A stretch of 16,933 nt of DNA from Temnopleurus reevesii (GCA_036244855.1 BQKZ01001339.1:38813-55745), one strand, 5' to 3'. Shown: positions 8,512 to 16,456, numbered from the stretch's first letter. The notes: generated by a model from the sequence alone, not told the origin. Made by a program: numbers and translations.

Positions 8512-8537
8512 CATTGTTTTGTGGTTGCCATGGTAAC
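8512..8537. promoter_or_regulatory. Possible RFX X-box with adjacent SOX-like site
   Basis: GTTGCCATGGTAAC at 8524-8537 is a full inverted-repeat match to the RFX X-box (GTNRCC followed by RGYAAC with no spacer). 'ccattgttttg' just upstream contains ATTGTT, a SOX-type core. X-boxes are typical of ciliary-gene and neuronal regulation. This one is inside an intron of the minus-strand gene, so it would act as an enhancer or belong to an unseen transcript. A chance match cannot be excluded. Confidence 0.4.
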
Positions 8538-8539
8538 AT

Positions 8540-9530
8540 ATATACATGTAAGAGTAGAATGTTACTCATTTTATAATCCCACTCATAAAAAAAGACTGTT
8601 CATATTTTACACTTAGAAATAATTCATTAGATCTTCATTTAGCAAGTAACAATTCACTGAGGTAAACCACTCTGAAGAAAAGACGGCCGACTGCAACACA
8701 CAAAGTTCATTTCCTACACTTCTACACAAAACCACACACCAAAAAACACATCCTAAATGCCTCTAAAAACCTGCACTCTACAGATCTAAAAATACAAATC
8801 AATTCTGCCTCTTTAATCTCCCACACTCCCCACGTGAGCATGCAATACTTTGGAGTTAGCGACAATTGAAAATGATGACGTCCGTAGCCCGGCTCTTTCC
8901 CCCTCTCTTTTCCCTCCTCTTCGTAGTAATGTTTGTCTGTCGTGTTCAGATGCGGGGCAATTTGAGATGCGGTCCCGCGTCATAACAAGTGATTCTAGTT
9001 TCGATGCTTAGCGGTGACCAGACTATATTTATAGATGAAACGAGGAATTTCATTTGCACCTCACCAGCTGCCAGCTTACTGTATACAGGTTTCCAATTAG
9101 ATTTGAAATGAAAGTAATCTACCTAATTGTACATAAACATATAGTGAAAGGCAAAGAACAACATTTTGTCTTGGAATATATCTTGATGATATTTAATAGG
9201 ACTAATATTAAATGAAAAGTGAGACTAAATTTTCTTGACGAGTGTCAAAGTAAAGGAAAGCTCCCTTTGAAGTGTAGTTTACTGTGCATTGGGAGGGGTG
9301 CGGAGAAGTGGAATTTAGTTGAATCTCTGTTATTTGAGATTTTTCTTGTCCATAGAGTTCTCCTTTCCTCTCTTGTATAACCTGTGACCCAAATGTGTTT
9401 CCAAAACCTGTTTATAAAGGCTACTTTCTCTTCGGTGACCACTACAATTAATATTCATCCCTTACACCTGTATTTTCATCACATGTTGATAGTGGTTCCT
9501 ATAGTTGCATCCTGACTATAGTCCAATCTT
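8540..9530. other. Intronic DNA with a GC-richer patch
   Basis: The patch at about 8830-9020 is richer in GC and CpG than its surroundings ('gatgcggggcaatttgagat', 'gcggtcccgcgtc') and carries an E-box CACGTG. It could be regulatory. No splice-bounded coding frame is seen. The open frame at 9245-9442 (minus) lacks support. Confidence 0.4.
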
Positions 9531-9949
9531 TGTTAAATTGGACATTTAAACCTGTTAAATTAAAGAATAGGTTAAATTCCAACTTGGGTGGCTTCTACAT
9601 GTACAGTTAGGGTTGAATATACCTGCTTCTAAAGTAGTATTAAAGCAACTATCAAAATACTTCACAGGAATATTGACTTTCTAATCTGATGCACCTCGTG
9701 TAATGGGTTTTAAAAGCCATTGACTTAAAAAACTCAAACTTAAAAATTCCAAACTAGGTTAAATTTGACATTTAAACCTGTTAAATTAAATAATAGGTTA
9801 AATTCAAACTTGGGTGGCTACTACAGTTGTGGCTGAATACACCTGCTTCTAAAGTAGGATTATAGCAACAATCTAAATACTTCACAGGAATATTGATTTT
9901 CTAATCTGATGCACCTCGTGTAGTGTAATGGGTTTTAAAAGCCATTGAC
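9531..9949 (+). repeat. Direct duplication, about 193 bp x 2
   Basis: Copy 1 spans 9531-9724 and copy 2 spans 9758-9949, in the same direction with a period of about 227 bp. Both run from 'gttaaattTgacatttaaac'-like sequence, through 'acctgcttctaaagtag' and 'acttcacaggaatattga', to 'ggttttaaaagccattgac'. Copy 2 carries an extra 'tagtg' before 'taatggg'. The unit itself contains repeated 'gttaaatt' words. No coding potential. Confidence 0.85.
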
Positions 9950-10321
9950 CCTTTGTCATAAGCCACTCAAAGAATGCATGTACACGTATCAATCTGACAT
10001 TTGTTTGTCGAAGAATAAAAGCAAACTGTCCGTTGGACATGAGTTCAATTAGGTACTATCAATTAACCAATTAAATCCGACACTTTAAAGGGGAACCAAC
10101 CCTTTGGAATTATCTTGCTCTCACTGAATGAAGAAAAATTAAATGAACAAACTGAAAATTTGAGCAAAAGCTGACAATCAAATACTCTGTAATGTAGCCA
10201 GTCAATATGCGCTGAACTCTCAAGAGAAAATATCTCATGAATATTCCCTTATAGCCAGCAATCCAGCAAATAAATACAAATATTGCCAATTTGAGTATTT
10301 AATTATGAAATGATTACTTAC

Positions 10322-10386
10322 TTTTCGAGTAGTAGCTCTCCTTCTTCAACCTGTTTTAACATGTGTTTTCTTCTGATTTCCTCATC
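10322..10386 (-). CDS. Internal coding exon C of the minus-strand gene
   Basis: On the minus strand, 'ttcttttataccag' (AG at 10387-10388) precedes a 65-nt exon ending at GTAAGT (10316-10321). Only one frame is open, beginning exactly at the first base (phase 0) and ending with two extra bases (AA). The upstream exon at 13846-13901 ends in phase 0, so they join cleanly. The AA completes an Asn codon with the exon at 5703. The peptide is DEEIRRKHMLKQVEEGELLL followed by Glu. It is highly charged with a heptad-like hydrophobic spacing, suggesting a helix or coiled coil. Function unknown. Confidence 0.75.
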
Positions 10387-10388
10387 CT

Positions 10389-10748
10389 GGTATAAAAGAA
10401 AAGAACAAAAAGAAAAGATTTACAATTTTTGTTGTTGTCATCTAATATAGATGTGAACGTAGCATTTTAAAGAAACAACTTTGATGTAGTTAATATTCTG
10501 TAAAAATATTTTTTTAATAGAAAGAGAGTTTTAATATTTTATTGTTTTAATATTCTCTTTTCCAGCATATTCTTTATACTCTGCAAATAGATTTAAAACT
10601 AAAAACAAAGGTTTTGTATATCATATTTGTGTAAACATTTATATCTTCTGTCTGGATATTTTTCTTTTCAGATATCACTACATAATTAGAAAGCACTTTT
10701 TGATACACTTCATATTCTACTAATCGAAGAAAAGTTTAAGCAAGTAAG
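10389..10748. other. Intronic AT-rich DNA
   Basis: A plus-strand acceptor-like 'tttttcttttcag' ends at about 10671 and a GTAAGG lies near 10744, but all three frames between them contain stops. Nothing else is recognised. Confidence 0.5.
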
Positions 10749-11197
10749 GGTATATCAATACTACACAAAGATATTCATCCAATGCACAAGTATGTAATGG
10801 GACAATGAAGGTCTACCATGTGCTCCTTTTTTCCCCATACCCCAATGTATCTATGTTGGTTAAGAAACTTATAGACGGGACATGGCATGAATTATTCAAA
10901 GAGGGCTTATTTCCACTCTGAAAATTTGTATTTATTTTTCTTTTTTAATATAACTATATTTTTGAAAAGCCTGTTTTCAAGCATCATCTCTTTTGCAAAT
11001 TTATTTCAAATTTGAATTAAAAATGGAGTATATCAAGACTGCAATGCACTAGTTTGAAATGGGATGATGCAGATCTCCAGTGTGCCCCTATTTTTCTCCA
11101 TCAGTCCCATGTACATGTATCTATGTTGGTTACGAGACAACATAGATGGGACACGACATGAATTATTCAAAGAGGGCTTATTTCCACCTTCAAAATG
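10749..11197 (+). repeat. Diverged direct duplication, about 175 bp x 2
   Basis: Copy 1 spans 10749-10925 and copy 2 spans 11027-11197. Shared blocks include 'tatatcaa', 'atgtatctatgttggtta', 'gggaca-ggcatgaattattc' and 'aaagagggcttatttccac'. The copies are separated by about 100 bp of unique AT-rich sequence. Divergence is greater than in the 9531-9949 pair, so the event is older. Confidence 0.8.
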
Positions 11198-11555
11198 TCA
11201 ACAACAGAACTACATATCTACAAGAGACTAAGCTCGTGACGCACAAGCCCACTTTGTTATAAAACGGGAATAATCAACCTAATAAAAAGGTCTCTAAAAG
11301 GTCTAAAAATTCATTTTGCCGTTTTCTATTTATAGAAGAAAATACGCATTCTAACAGTGAGATGAAACTCGCTTTGATTCTTCCAAGAAATTCTTTGATT
11401 CTTCACAAGGAAATGTGTGGTATAGACATTTTTTCTCAACATACAATGTAACCAACCAAAATAGGTTAAGACATTGATACAGAATTTTGGAAATGTAGTT
11501 GTAAATAGGAACTAGTGACAGGATTTTATTTTTTATTTACTTTTCACATTTGATT

Positions 11556-11698
11556 AAACATTGGGGAATCATTTTCAATGCTTTACTGTACAGTCTTATG
11601 GAGAAAAGTTGCTTAACAAGTCTTCTTTTGTACAGCAATCCTGCAAAAATGCATAGCAAACTGTGAAGCAATAACAGGAAATTTATTCCCTGAATGAG
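11556..11698 (+). repeat. Dispersed repeat family B, copy 1
   Basis: It matches 14421-14553 in the same orientation, with shared blocks 'ttactgtacagt', 'aaagttgct-aacaa', 'aaatgcatagcaaa' and 'ttattc-ctg'. The minus-strand open frame at 11537-11725 coincides with this copy and is a repeat by-product. No terminal inverted repeats or tRNA head are seen. Confidence 0.7.
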
Positions 11699-11910
11699 CT
11701 CTCTTTCCAAACTCTTGATACTCATTAGAGTTATAGATCACCTCCTGAACATAAAAGTTCAATTAATTTATTAATTATTTAATAAACATGAAAACATGTG
11801 AAGCATACAATGTGTACTAACAAAACAAATGCTCCATTTTTCGTTTAAATAGAAGAAATTATATGTATCCATCTTGTCATGAGTAAAATAAATCCCCTTT
11901 TTGTGGAGGA

Positions 11911-11923
11911 GGGGGGGGGGGGG
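11911..11923 (+). repeat. Poly-G run of 13 with a flanking G-rich stretch
   Basis: Thirteen Gs are followed by A and five more Gs, a G-rich stretch of about 28 bases from 11905. It could form a quadruplex and its length is error-prone. Confidence 0.9.
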
Positions 11924-12381
11924 AGGGGGAGCAAAATGAATTTTACTAAATGGGAACGAAGACTTGTTTTGACGGAGACCACAAAGATTTTAAAGCAACC
12001 TTCGAGAAGTAATTGAGTCATGTATTGGAACGAGCTATTTAATATGACATCGTCTAGACATGCAGAAGATAATAGGGTCATTATCGATCAGCATCATGAT
12101 ATTTGAAACAGACATACGTCCAGTCGTATGTGCTCATCACCTTCCAAAGTATGCGATGCATATCTTGTAACGAGAGAGCGTAATGCTAGGGGTATTTTAC
12201 AGGGGGCAAATTTGATTGGGAGTTTGATTTGCTGACAATAATTCAATTATTTACAGATGTTAAAAGTAGAACATTGGCATTTGAGTGAGGTTAGAGAACA
12301 CACACAAAAATCAATAGTGTACAAGGGCATGTTTTTTTTGGTATCAAAAAGTAAGATATCGTTGAACACAATTTTGGTNAA

Positions 12382-12418
12382 AATAGTAACTTTTTTCCCT
12401 AGGGAAAAAATTACTATT
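12382..12418. repeat. Near-perfect 37-bp palindrome
   Basis: The centre lies between 12400 and 12401. The inner 20 bp (ttttttccctagggaaaaaa) are perfectly self-complementary. After a single bulged C at 12390, the outer arms AATAGTAA and TTACTATT also pair. It abuts the first copy of the repeat at 12420. An ambiguous base sits at 12379. Confidence 0.85.
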
Positions 12419-12419
12419 C

Positions 12420-12518
12420 GTACTATTCAATGGCAAACGGCTTTATTAGCAAATCTATTCATTTTTCTTTCCTGTACACTGTCAATGCAACGATCTTAGT
12501 GTAAGGGATATAAAAATA
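12420..12518 (+). repeat. Direct repeat family C, copy 1
   Basis: It starts 'gtactattcaatggcaaacg' and ends in 'gtaagggatataaaa'. The second copy is at 12782-12877, with only a few substitutions over about 95 bp. The open frame at 12257-12499 runs through it and is not supported. Confidence 0.85.
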
Positions 12519-12704
12519 TATCTATAATACGAACTGCAATACATCTGTTGTAGTTCAAATCAGAACTATTTCACTTGGGACTTTGGTGAGCTTTCTTTTA
12601 TCAACACAAAGATTTATTATAGAAATAGACAATGACTTTCGAGGTTCTGGTTAAAACTATTCGCACGAATGAACATCGGATAGTAACATCCTAGCAGTGT
12701 CTCT

Positions 12705-12752
12705 CTCGCGCGCGGGAAGATCTTTTTTAGACTGTGACGCATGCGCACGAGA
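12705..12752. promoter_or_regulatory. CpG-rich patch with NRF1-like and E2F-like words
   Basis: 'ctcgcgcgcgggaag' resembles an E2F-type site, and 'gacgcatgcgcacg' matches the NRF1 pattern GCGCATGCGC at all but one position. The patch is isolated in AT-rich DNA between two repeat copies, so it may belong to a mobile element and not to a promoter. Confidence 0.25.
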
Positions 12753-12755
12753 AAA

Positions 12756-12794
12756 GTACTATTCCATGGTACTATTCCATGGTACTATTCAATG
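12756..12794 (+). repeat. 13-bp tandem repeat x 3
   Basis: 'gtactattccatg' occurs twice, and 'gtactattcaatg' follows as the first 13 bases of the second copy of repeat C. The expansion is therefore of the terminal word of that repeat. Confidence 0.9.
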
Positions 12795-12877
12795 GCAAAC
12801 GGCTTTCTTAGCAAATCTATTCATTTTTCTCGCCTGTACACTGTCAATGCAACGATCTTAGGGTAAGGGATATAAAA
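12782..12877 (+). repeat. Direct repeat family C, copy 2
   Basis: It is 362 bp downstream of copy 1 in the same direction. It contains 'ggcaaacggctttcttagca' and 'cactgtcaatgcaacgatct', differing from copy 1 at scattered sites. Confidence 0.85.
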
Positions 12878-13194
12878 TGATTTATAGCTTATTTCAATTC
12901 AATTTGGTGCCTTAGAAATCCAAATATTTATGTTCTTGCTCTATTTGTCCTTTAACTAAAGTATCATCTTTTATCACATGCCTTTATAGAATATTGTACC
13001 ATCTTACAAACCATAATCTATGAATTGACAAAGTGGACAGGGAGGATATAAAATTTAATTAAAACACTTGTCAGATTTGTTAGGACTTTTCATATAAAGC
13101 CACTTATTCATTGACGCTTTTAGAATAAGAGAATCATTGACACGCCGATGACATGGTCTCTTAGAATATTTTTTATGTCTTGATCCATAGATTT

Positions 13195-13692
13195 GGGTAG
13201 AGGAAAGGTAGGATCAGAACTCTTAAAGAAGATTTAGTGGAGTAACCCCATTACACTTCTAGGCCACACCTTGTGCCATGTGTACTTCTATGATGCACTG
13301 TGAGCAGAAAACTCAAATAAACTGGACAAATTTTAAACAAAATCCAATTCAGGATATAGATAGGGGAAGCGGAATGGTAGGATAAGAACTCTTGAAGGAG
13401 ATTTAGTGGAGTAACCCCATTCCACTACTAGTCCATACCTTCTGCTATACGTACTTCTATGATGCACTGTGAGCAGAAAAATCAAATAAACTGGACAAAT
13501 TTTAAACAAAATCCAATTCAGGATATAGATAGGATAAGAACTCTTGAAGAAGATTAAGTGGAGCAACCTCATTCTATATCATTCTTCTACAGAAGGACTG
13601 CCATGAATACCTCCATGTGCACTTCTGCCACACACTGCGAGCAGAGCAAACAAATAAACTGGACAAATTAAACAAACTTCAATTCAGGCCTT
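13195..13692 (+). repeat. Three-copy tandem repeat, about 152-169 bp unit
   Basis: The aligned word 'ggat(c/a)agaactct' starts at 13211, 13380 and 13532. Units continue through 'gtggag-aacc-cattc', 'gatgcactgtgagcagaaaa' and 'caaataaactggacaaattt' to 'caattcagg'. Units 1 and 2 are very similar and unit 3 is more diverged. The step from unit 2 to unit 3 lacks 17 bp present between units 1 and 2, and the missing piece is bounded by 'tagg'. The open frame at 13333-13572 (minus) is a by-product. Confidence 0.9.
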
Positions 13693-13845
13693 TACAATAG
13701 GAGTAGAAACAAAAGAATTAGCTTCCCTGTTTATTCAGTGAACAGATGCGACACATGTTCTACATTTCTATGGAGAGTAAGGGGGAATGAAATTTCTTTT
13801 GCAGACTACAAACCTATTGGAAAGGCTTGAAAGGCAATTACTTAC

Positions 13846-13901
13846 TTTGTCAAATTTCTTTGTATGTTTGATCCACTGTGACATCTCATAATTTGTTACC
13901 C
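13846..13901 (-). CDS. Internal coding exon B of the minus-strand gene
   Basis: On the minus strand, 'cttatgtgacag' (AG at 13902-13903) precedes a 56-nt exon ending at GTAAGT (13840-13845). Two frames hit stops within the first 16 bases. The third is open throughout: two bases, then 18 complete codons (VTNYEMSQWIKHTKKFDK). The two leading bases GG combine with the final T of exon A to make Trp. The acceptor has a weak pyrimidine tract. The donor is in phase 0, matching exon C. Function is not recognised. Confidence 0.65.
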
Positions 13902-13969
13902 CTGTCACATAAGCAATGACTTCAACGAACATCCCAACCAAAAAGTGCTTTATGTCCCTGCTAACTTAC
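13902..13969 (-). other. Predicted 68-nt intron
   Basis: It starts GTAAGT and ends 'gtgacag' on the minus strand. At 68 nt it is very short beside the flanking introns of about 3.5 and 4.6 kb, yet without it the frame from exon A runs into a TAA within a few codons. Confidence 0.55.
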
Positions 13970-14043
13970 ACAGATCTGCAATGATCATACAACCCCCTCT
14001 CCCAATCATGATCAGATATGCTGGCCATTTCTTTTCAATTTCG
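13970..14043 (-). CDS. Internal coding exon A of the minus-strand gene
   Basis: On the minus strand, 'ctcttgttttttaatag' (AG at 14044-14045) is a strong acceptor. The 74-nt exon ends at GTAAGT (13964-13969). Only one frame is open: one base, 24 codons, one base. The peptide starts EIEKKWPAYLIMIGRGGCMI, then IADL, and the final T joins GG of exon B to give Trp. The PAYLIMIG...CMIIADL part is hydrophobic with Gly and Cys, and could be a buried helix or a short membrane segment. The preceding exon must end in phase 2; none was found up to the window edge. The longer open frame at 13950-14207 reads into flanking repeat DNA. Confidence 0.65.
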
Positions 14044-14091
14044 CTATTAAAAAACAAGAGTAGCCTTAACCAATTATTAATATTATCATCA

Positions 14092-14171
14092 TTAACCCAT
14101 TGACTACCGAATTCTGTAATTCCCATAGACTTTGTGCAGGGACTACCCGGATCCAGTAGTGGATGAGTTAA
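14092..14171. mobile_element. Tiny piggyBac-like MITE, 72 bp between TTAA sites
   Basis: TTAA at 14092-14095 and 14168-14171 bracket an inverted-repeat element. The left end is CCCATTGACTACCGAATTC. The right end, complemented, is CTCATCCACTACTGGATCC, with about 70% identity. Duplicated TTAA with CCC-type ends is characteristic of piggyBac elements. No transposase is present. It sits about 50 bp outside exon A. Confidence 0.65.
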
Positions 14172-14254
14172 CTTAAATCCACTTTCAAAGGTAAATCGGT
14201 AGGTCAACGGTGCAGGGCATAATTTTCGCTTTCGCCTTTTGATTAGCAGTTTCA

Positions 14255-14420
14255 GGGGGTGTTACTCATAAATTGCAGTTGATCGCAAGTTGCAGTTGAT
14301 TGGAACGTGCCAATCAAAATCCTTGCTTCATGCACGTCTTGTTAAATGAGCATACCATGCGCGAATGAAAATGCGTATTATAAACTTCAAAGTTGCAGTT
14401 GATTTTGAGCAACATCCCCG
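14255..14420. mobile_element. MITE family A, copy 2
   Basis: It aligns over its whole length with 4353-4528, including 'gatcgcaagttgcagttgat', 'cgtgccaatcaaaa' and 'cataccatgcgcgaatgaaa'. Near the right end it has one fewer 'ttgcagtt(a/g)att' unit (11 bp shorter). The terminal repeats are GGGGGTGTTACTC and CGGGGATGTTGCTC. The flanking dinucleotides are CA and TA, so a target duplication is not clear. Confidence 0.75.
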
Positions 14421-14553
14421 TAGACATTGAGGAAAAATTTTCAACACGTTACTGTACAGTGAAAAAGTTGCTAAACAAAGCATTTTTGTGATCAATCATG
14501 CTAAAATGCATAGCAAATTGTGATGCGATACCAGGTGAATTATTCTCTGTGGT
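14421..14553 (+). repeat. Dispersed repeat family B, copy 2
   Basis: It matches 11556-11698. Homology starts exactly where MITE copy A2 ends, so the MITE either inserted at the repeat edge or removed the sequence beyond it. Confidence 0.7.
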
Positions 14554-15658
14554 GTAACAGGGGTTCTTACAGTCTCCGGAAACCAGAGGCACTTCTTATG
14601 CCCTGACACAATGCAATTAGGAGGCGAGCTATATGGGATAATACCTAGCTCATCTTATCGTCTAGACTTCATTCATCATCGCCTCGCTTCTGGCTTCTTG
14701 GGGTGGGTTTCATCCACATGTCTCGTATGTGAATCTTCACTCTCAACCAATGAGATTGGAGAATTTCAGTAGCTTTTAACAGAAAGTAATATGAAGTCTG
14801 TTTATGAATCATGCCTAGATGCTAAAACCCAGGAACCTACACACAGAAGTCTCATCCATGTTGAAGCCATGGATGAGATGTCTTCGACATTTGGAATGTA
14901 CATGTATGCACAGATTCTGCATTAAATGCAATGGTAAACATTGTCACAAAGTGAGATAAAATTGAGCTGATTCATCCAGTGCTACAGTGTGTATGTGCAT
15001 TATCTTAAACTATTGGCCCAAACAGGAAAAACTGATATAACTCTGACATAAATTGTGATACAACTTTAATATCTTATCAGCGAGCAACCAGTCGGCGGGT
15101 TAAGTGTCTACCGCACGGTCATGCGCGGATAAATCTATGCAGGAGCTTCGGCGAGTAGAGCAAGATTGTTCCATTCGTACAAAGACACATGCTTTCTGAG
15201 CACTGATCTATTTTAATTTTTTTAGCAAATGTTTATTTCATTCTGTTATATTTTGAGAAATTTCTTGTTTCAAAGATATAAAAAGGGTCACATTGATTTG
15301 AACCGGGTTTCTGATTATTAAAAAAAATTGCCTTCAATGCAAGATGCTTGTTATTGTATGAGGTGGGATTGAATCTATATTTGTAAAGAAGCAAAAAATT
15401 CTGGGATGTTATGGGGTGTTCACGCCTCACATTCTCTGTAAGTATTGTATTAAAGAAGAAATAGTAAATGAAAAGTTTATATGACACATGATACCATTTC
15501 TGGAGGATATTTTGATAAAAAGTGTAAAGGAACAATTTCCTTGAAAGCTAATTGAATTCCAACATTCAAACAGGTGTTAATAGCTACTTAGTAAAAGCGC
15601 AATAAAAGCACAACATTAATGCAGAATTTCACAACCATCATTCTTATTTCCCTTTCAG
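14554..15658. other. Non-coding DNA with one CpG-richer patch
   Basis: The patch at about 15080-15175 ('gcgagcaaccagtcggcggg', 'gtctaccgcacggtcatgcg') stands out in GC and CpG, but no tRNA fold, exon or repeat partner was found for it. The open frame at 15233-15535 (minus) is AT-driven and unsupported. Confidence 0.45.
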
Positions 15659-15757
15659 CATAAATGTGAATGTACGTGCCAAAATGAATACCTATTTGGC
15701 TGATAAATCACATTTAATGTTGTCGTTAAATGATCCCCAGACAGTGTGGAGACCCAG
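15659..15757 (+). CDS. Candidate internal coding exon, plus strand, unknown product
   Basis: A strong acceptor 'cttatttccctttcag' (AG at 15657-15658) and a good donor 'gacccag|gtatga' (GT at 15758-15759) bound 99 nt. Two frames have stops. The third is open: one base, 32 codons, two bases, a symmetric exon. The peptide includes INVNVRAKMNTYLADKSHLM and then LSLNDPQTVWRP. No partner exon on the plus strand has been identified, and the following sequence looks like conserved regulatory DNA, so this could be a chance arrangement. Confidence 0.35.
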
Positions 15758-15817
15758 GTATGAATAATCTACTAGTTTTCGTGATAGCGATGGAATCATT
15801 CATTCCGTTTATGCTTG

Positions 15818-15895
15818 TCAAATTGGCCTATTTGAATGCTCTAATGAATACAATTTCAATTCATCTTTGCATGGTGCTTAGGCTCATTAATGACT
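15818..15895. promoter_or_regulatory. Possible regulatory block sharing a 17-mer with 16629
   Basis: 'tcaaattggcctatttg' at 15818-15834 recurs with one change at 16629-16645, and both are followed by TAATGA words. This block also holds 'ctttgcat' (octamer-like) and 'cattaatga' (homeodomain-like). Confidence 0.3.
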
Positions 15896-16135
15896 AGGAA
15901 AATACTTTTAAGGAGATTTCACATTTTCATTTTCTACATGACAGAAAAATTGGGATTTTTGTCTCATAATAACATCTTTTAATTAAAAAGTTTGAAAATG
16001 ATTAAAGATAGCCACCTATGGAGGCACATGGAAGATAAGTGAGTTAATAATGGTATTGATATTTTATGGTGTGATGAACATAAACACTACATGCAGACTT
16101 TAAATTTCACAGGCTGAAATATTATTATTATTACC

Positions 16136-16143
16136 TGACGTAA
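16136..16143. promoter_or_regulatory. CRE-like site TGACGTAA
   Basis: TGACGTAA matches the CREB/ATF or PAR-bZIP class. The identical word is at 16426-16433, about 290 bp away. Confidence 0.3.
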
Positions 16144-16167
16144 TTTATTGGACTTACCAAGGCAAAG

Positions 16168-16203
16168 TATGATCCAAAATATGATCCAAAATATGATCCA
16201 AAA
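16168..16203 (+). repeat. 12-bp tandem repeat x 3
   Basis: 'tatgatccaaaa' is repeated three times without a change. On the minus strand it encodes the Phe-Trp-Ile-Ile repeats seen in the open frame at 16087-16347, which is therefore doubtful as a protein. Confidence 0.95.
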
Positions 16204-16288
16204 TGTTTGTTTACAAATCACCGGTTGGCTGCACACACGTACCGGCCTGGCTCGCTGCAATTCACTGCGCGCACTGGGTATGCGCATA

Positions 16289-16423
16289 TCAACTGCCCTG
16301 GGAGCCCTGGGGACGTAGAGGGGATAGACCACCAATTTTGTACACAAACGCTATTGTGAAAAGACGATATCGCGCGAAGAGGGGTGTATCGTTGTTATTC
16401 CACTCAACAGAGTGATGAGACAT
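16289..16423 (-). CDS. Doubtful 44-codon open frame in a CpG-richer block
   Basis: It starts with ATG at 16423 and stops with TGA at 16289-16291. The peptide starts MSHHSVEWNNNDTPLFARYR and continues LFTIAFVYKIGG. It lies just downstream, on the minus strand, of the CRE-like and CCAAT sites, so it could be the start of a transcript. No consensus donor interrupts it, and its frame is not shown to link to exon A. A GTAAGT donor at 16150-16155 exists downstream, but the phase there does not fit exon A. Confidence 0.2.
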   Translation of the reverse strand: MSHHSVEWNNNDTPLFARYRLFTIAFVYKIGGLSPLRPQGSQGS

Positions 16424-16425
16424 TG

Positions 16426-16456
16426 TGACGTAATCGGTGTTAAACAAGCCAATCGA
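16426..16456 (-). promoter_or_regulatory. Candidate promoter elements: CRE-like plus CCAAT box
   Basis: TGACGTAA at 16426-16433 and 'agccaatcga' at 16447-16456 (NF-Y type CCAAT) lie 13 bp apart, beside a CpG-richer stretch with 'atcgcgcgaag' at 16369-16379. CRE plus CCAAT spacing of this kind is common in TATA-less promoters. The orientation of any transcript is not established; minus would suit the called gene. Confidence 0.3.

Noticed and set aside
8440..8585. Plus-strand frame after 'tttactttcag'
   Set aside because: It is open for about 48 codons, but the composition is poor, no good donor is in a useful place, and it overlaps the X-box region.
10672..10744. Plus-strand segment with strong acceptor and GTAAGG
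   Set aside because: All three frames contain stop codons.
12257..12499. 80-codon plus-strand open frame after 'atttacag'
   Set aside because: It runs through the palindrome and repeat C and contains an ambiguous base, with no supporting donor.
16087..16347. 86-codon minus-strand open frame with Phe-Trp-Ile-Ile repeats and a GTAAGT inside
   Set aside because: The repeats come from a 12-bp tandem repeat, and the phase at its donor (16155) does not match the acceptor phase of exon A.
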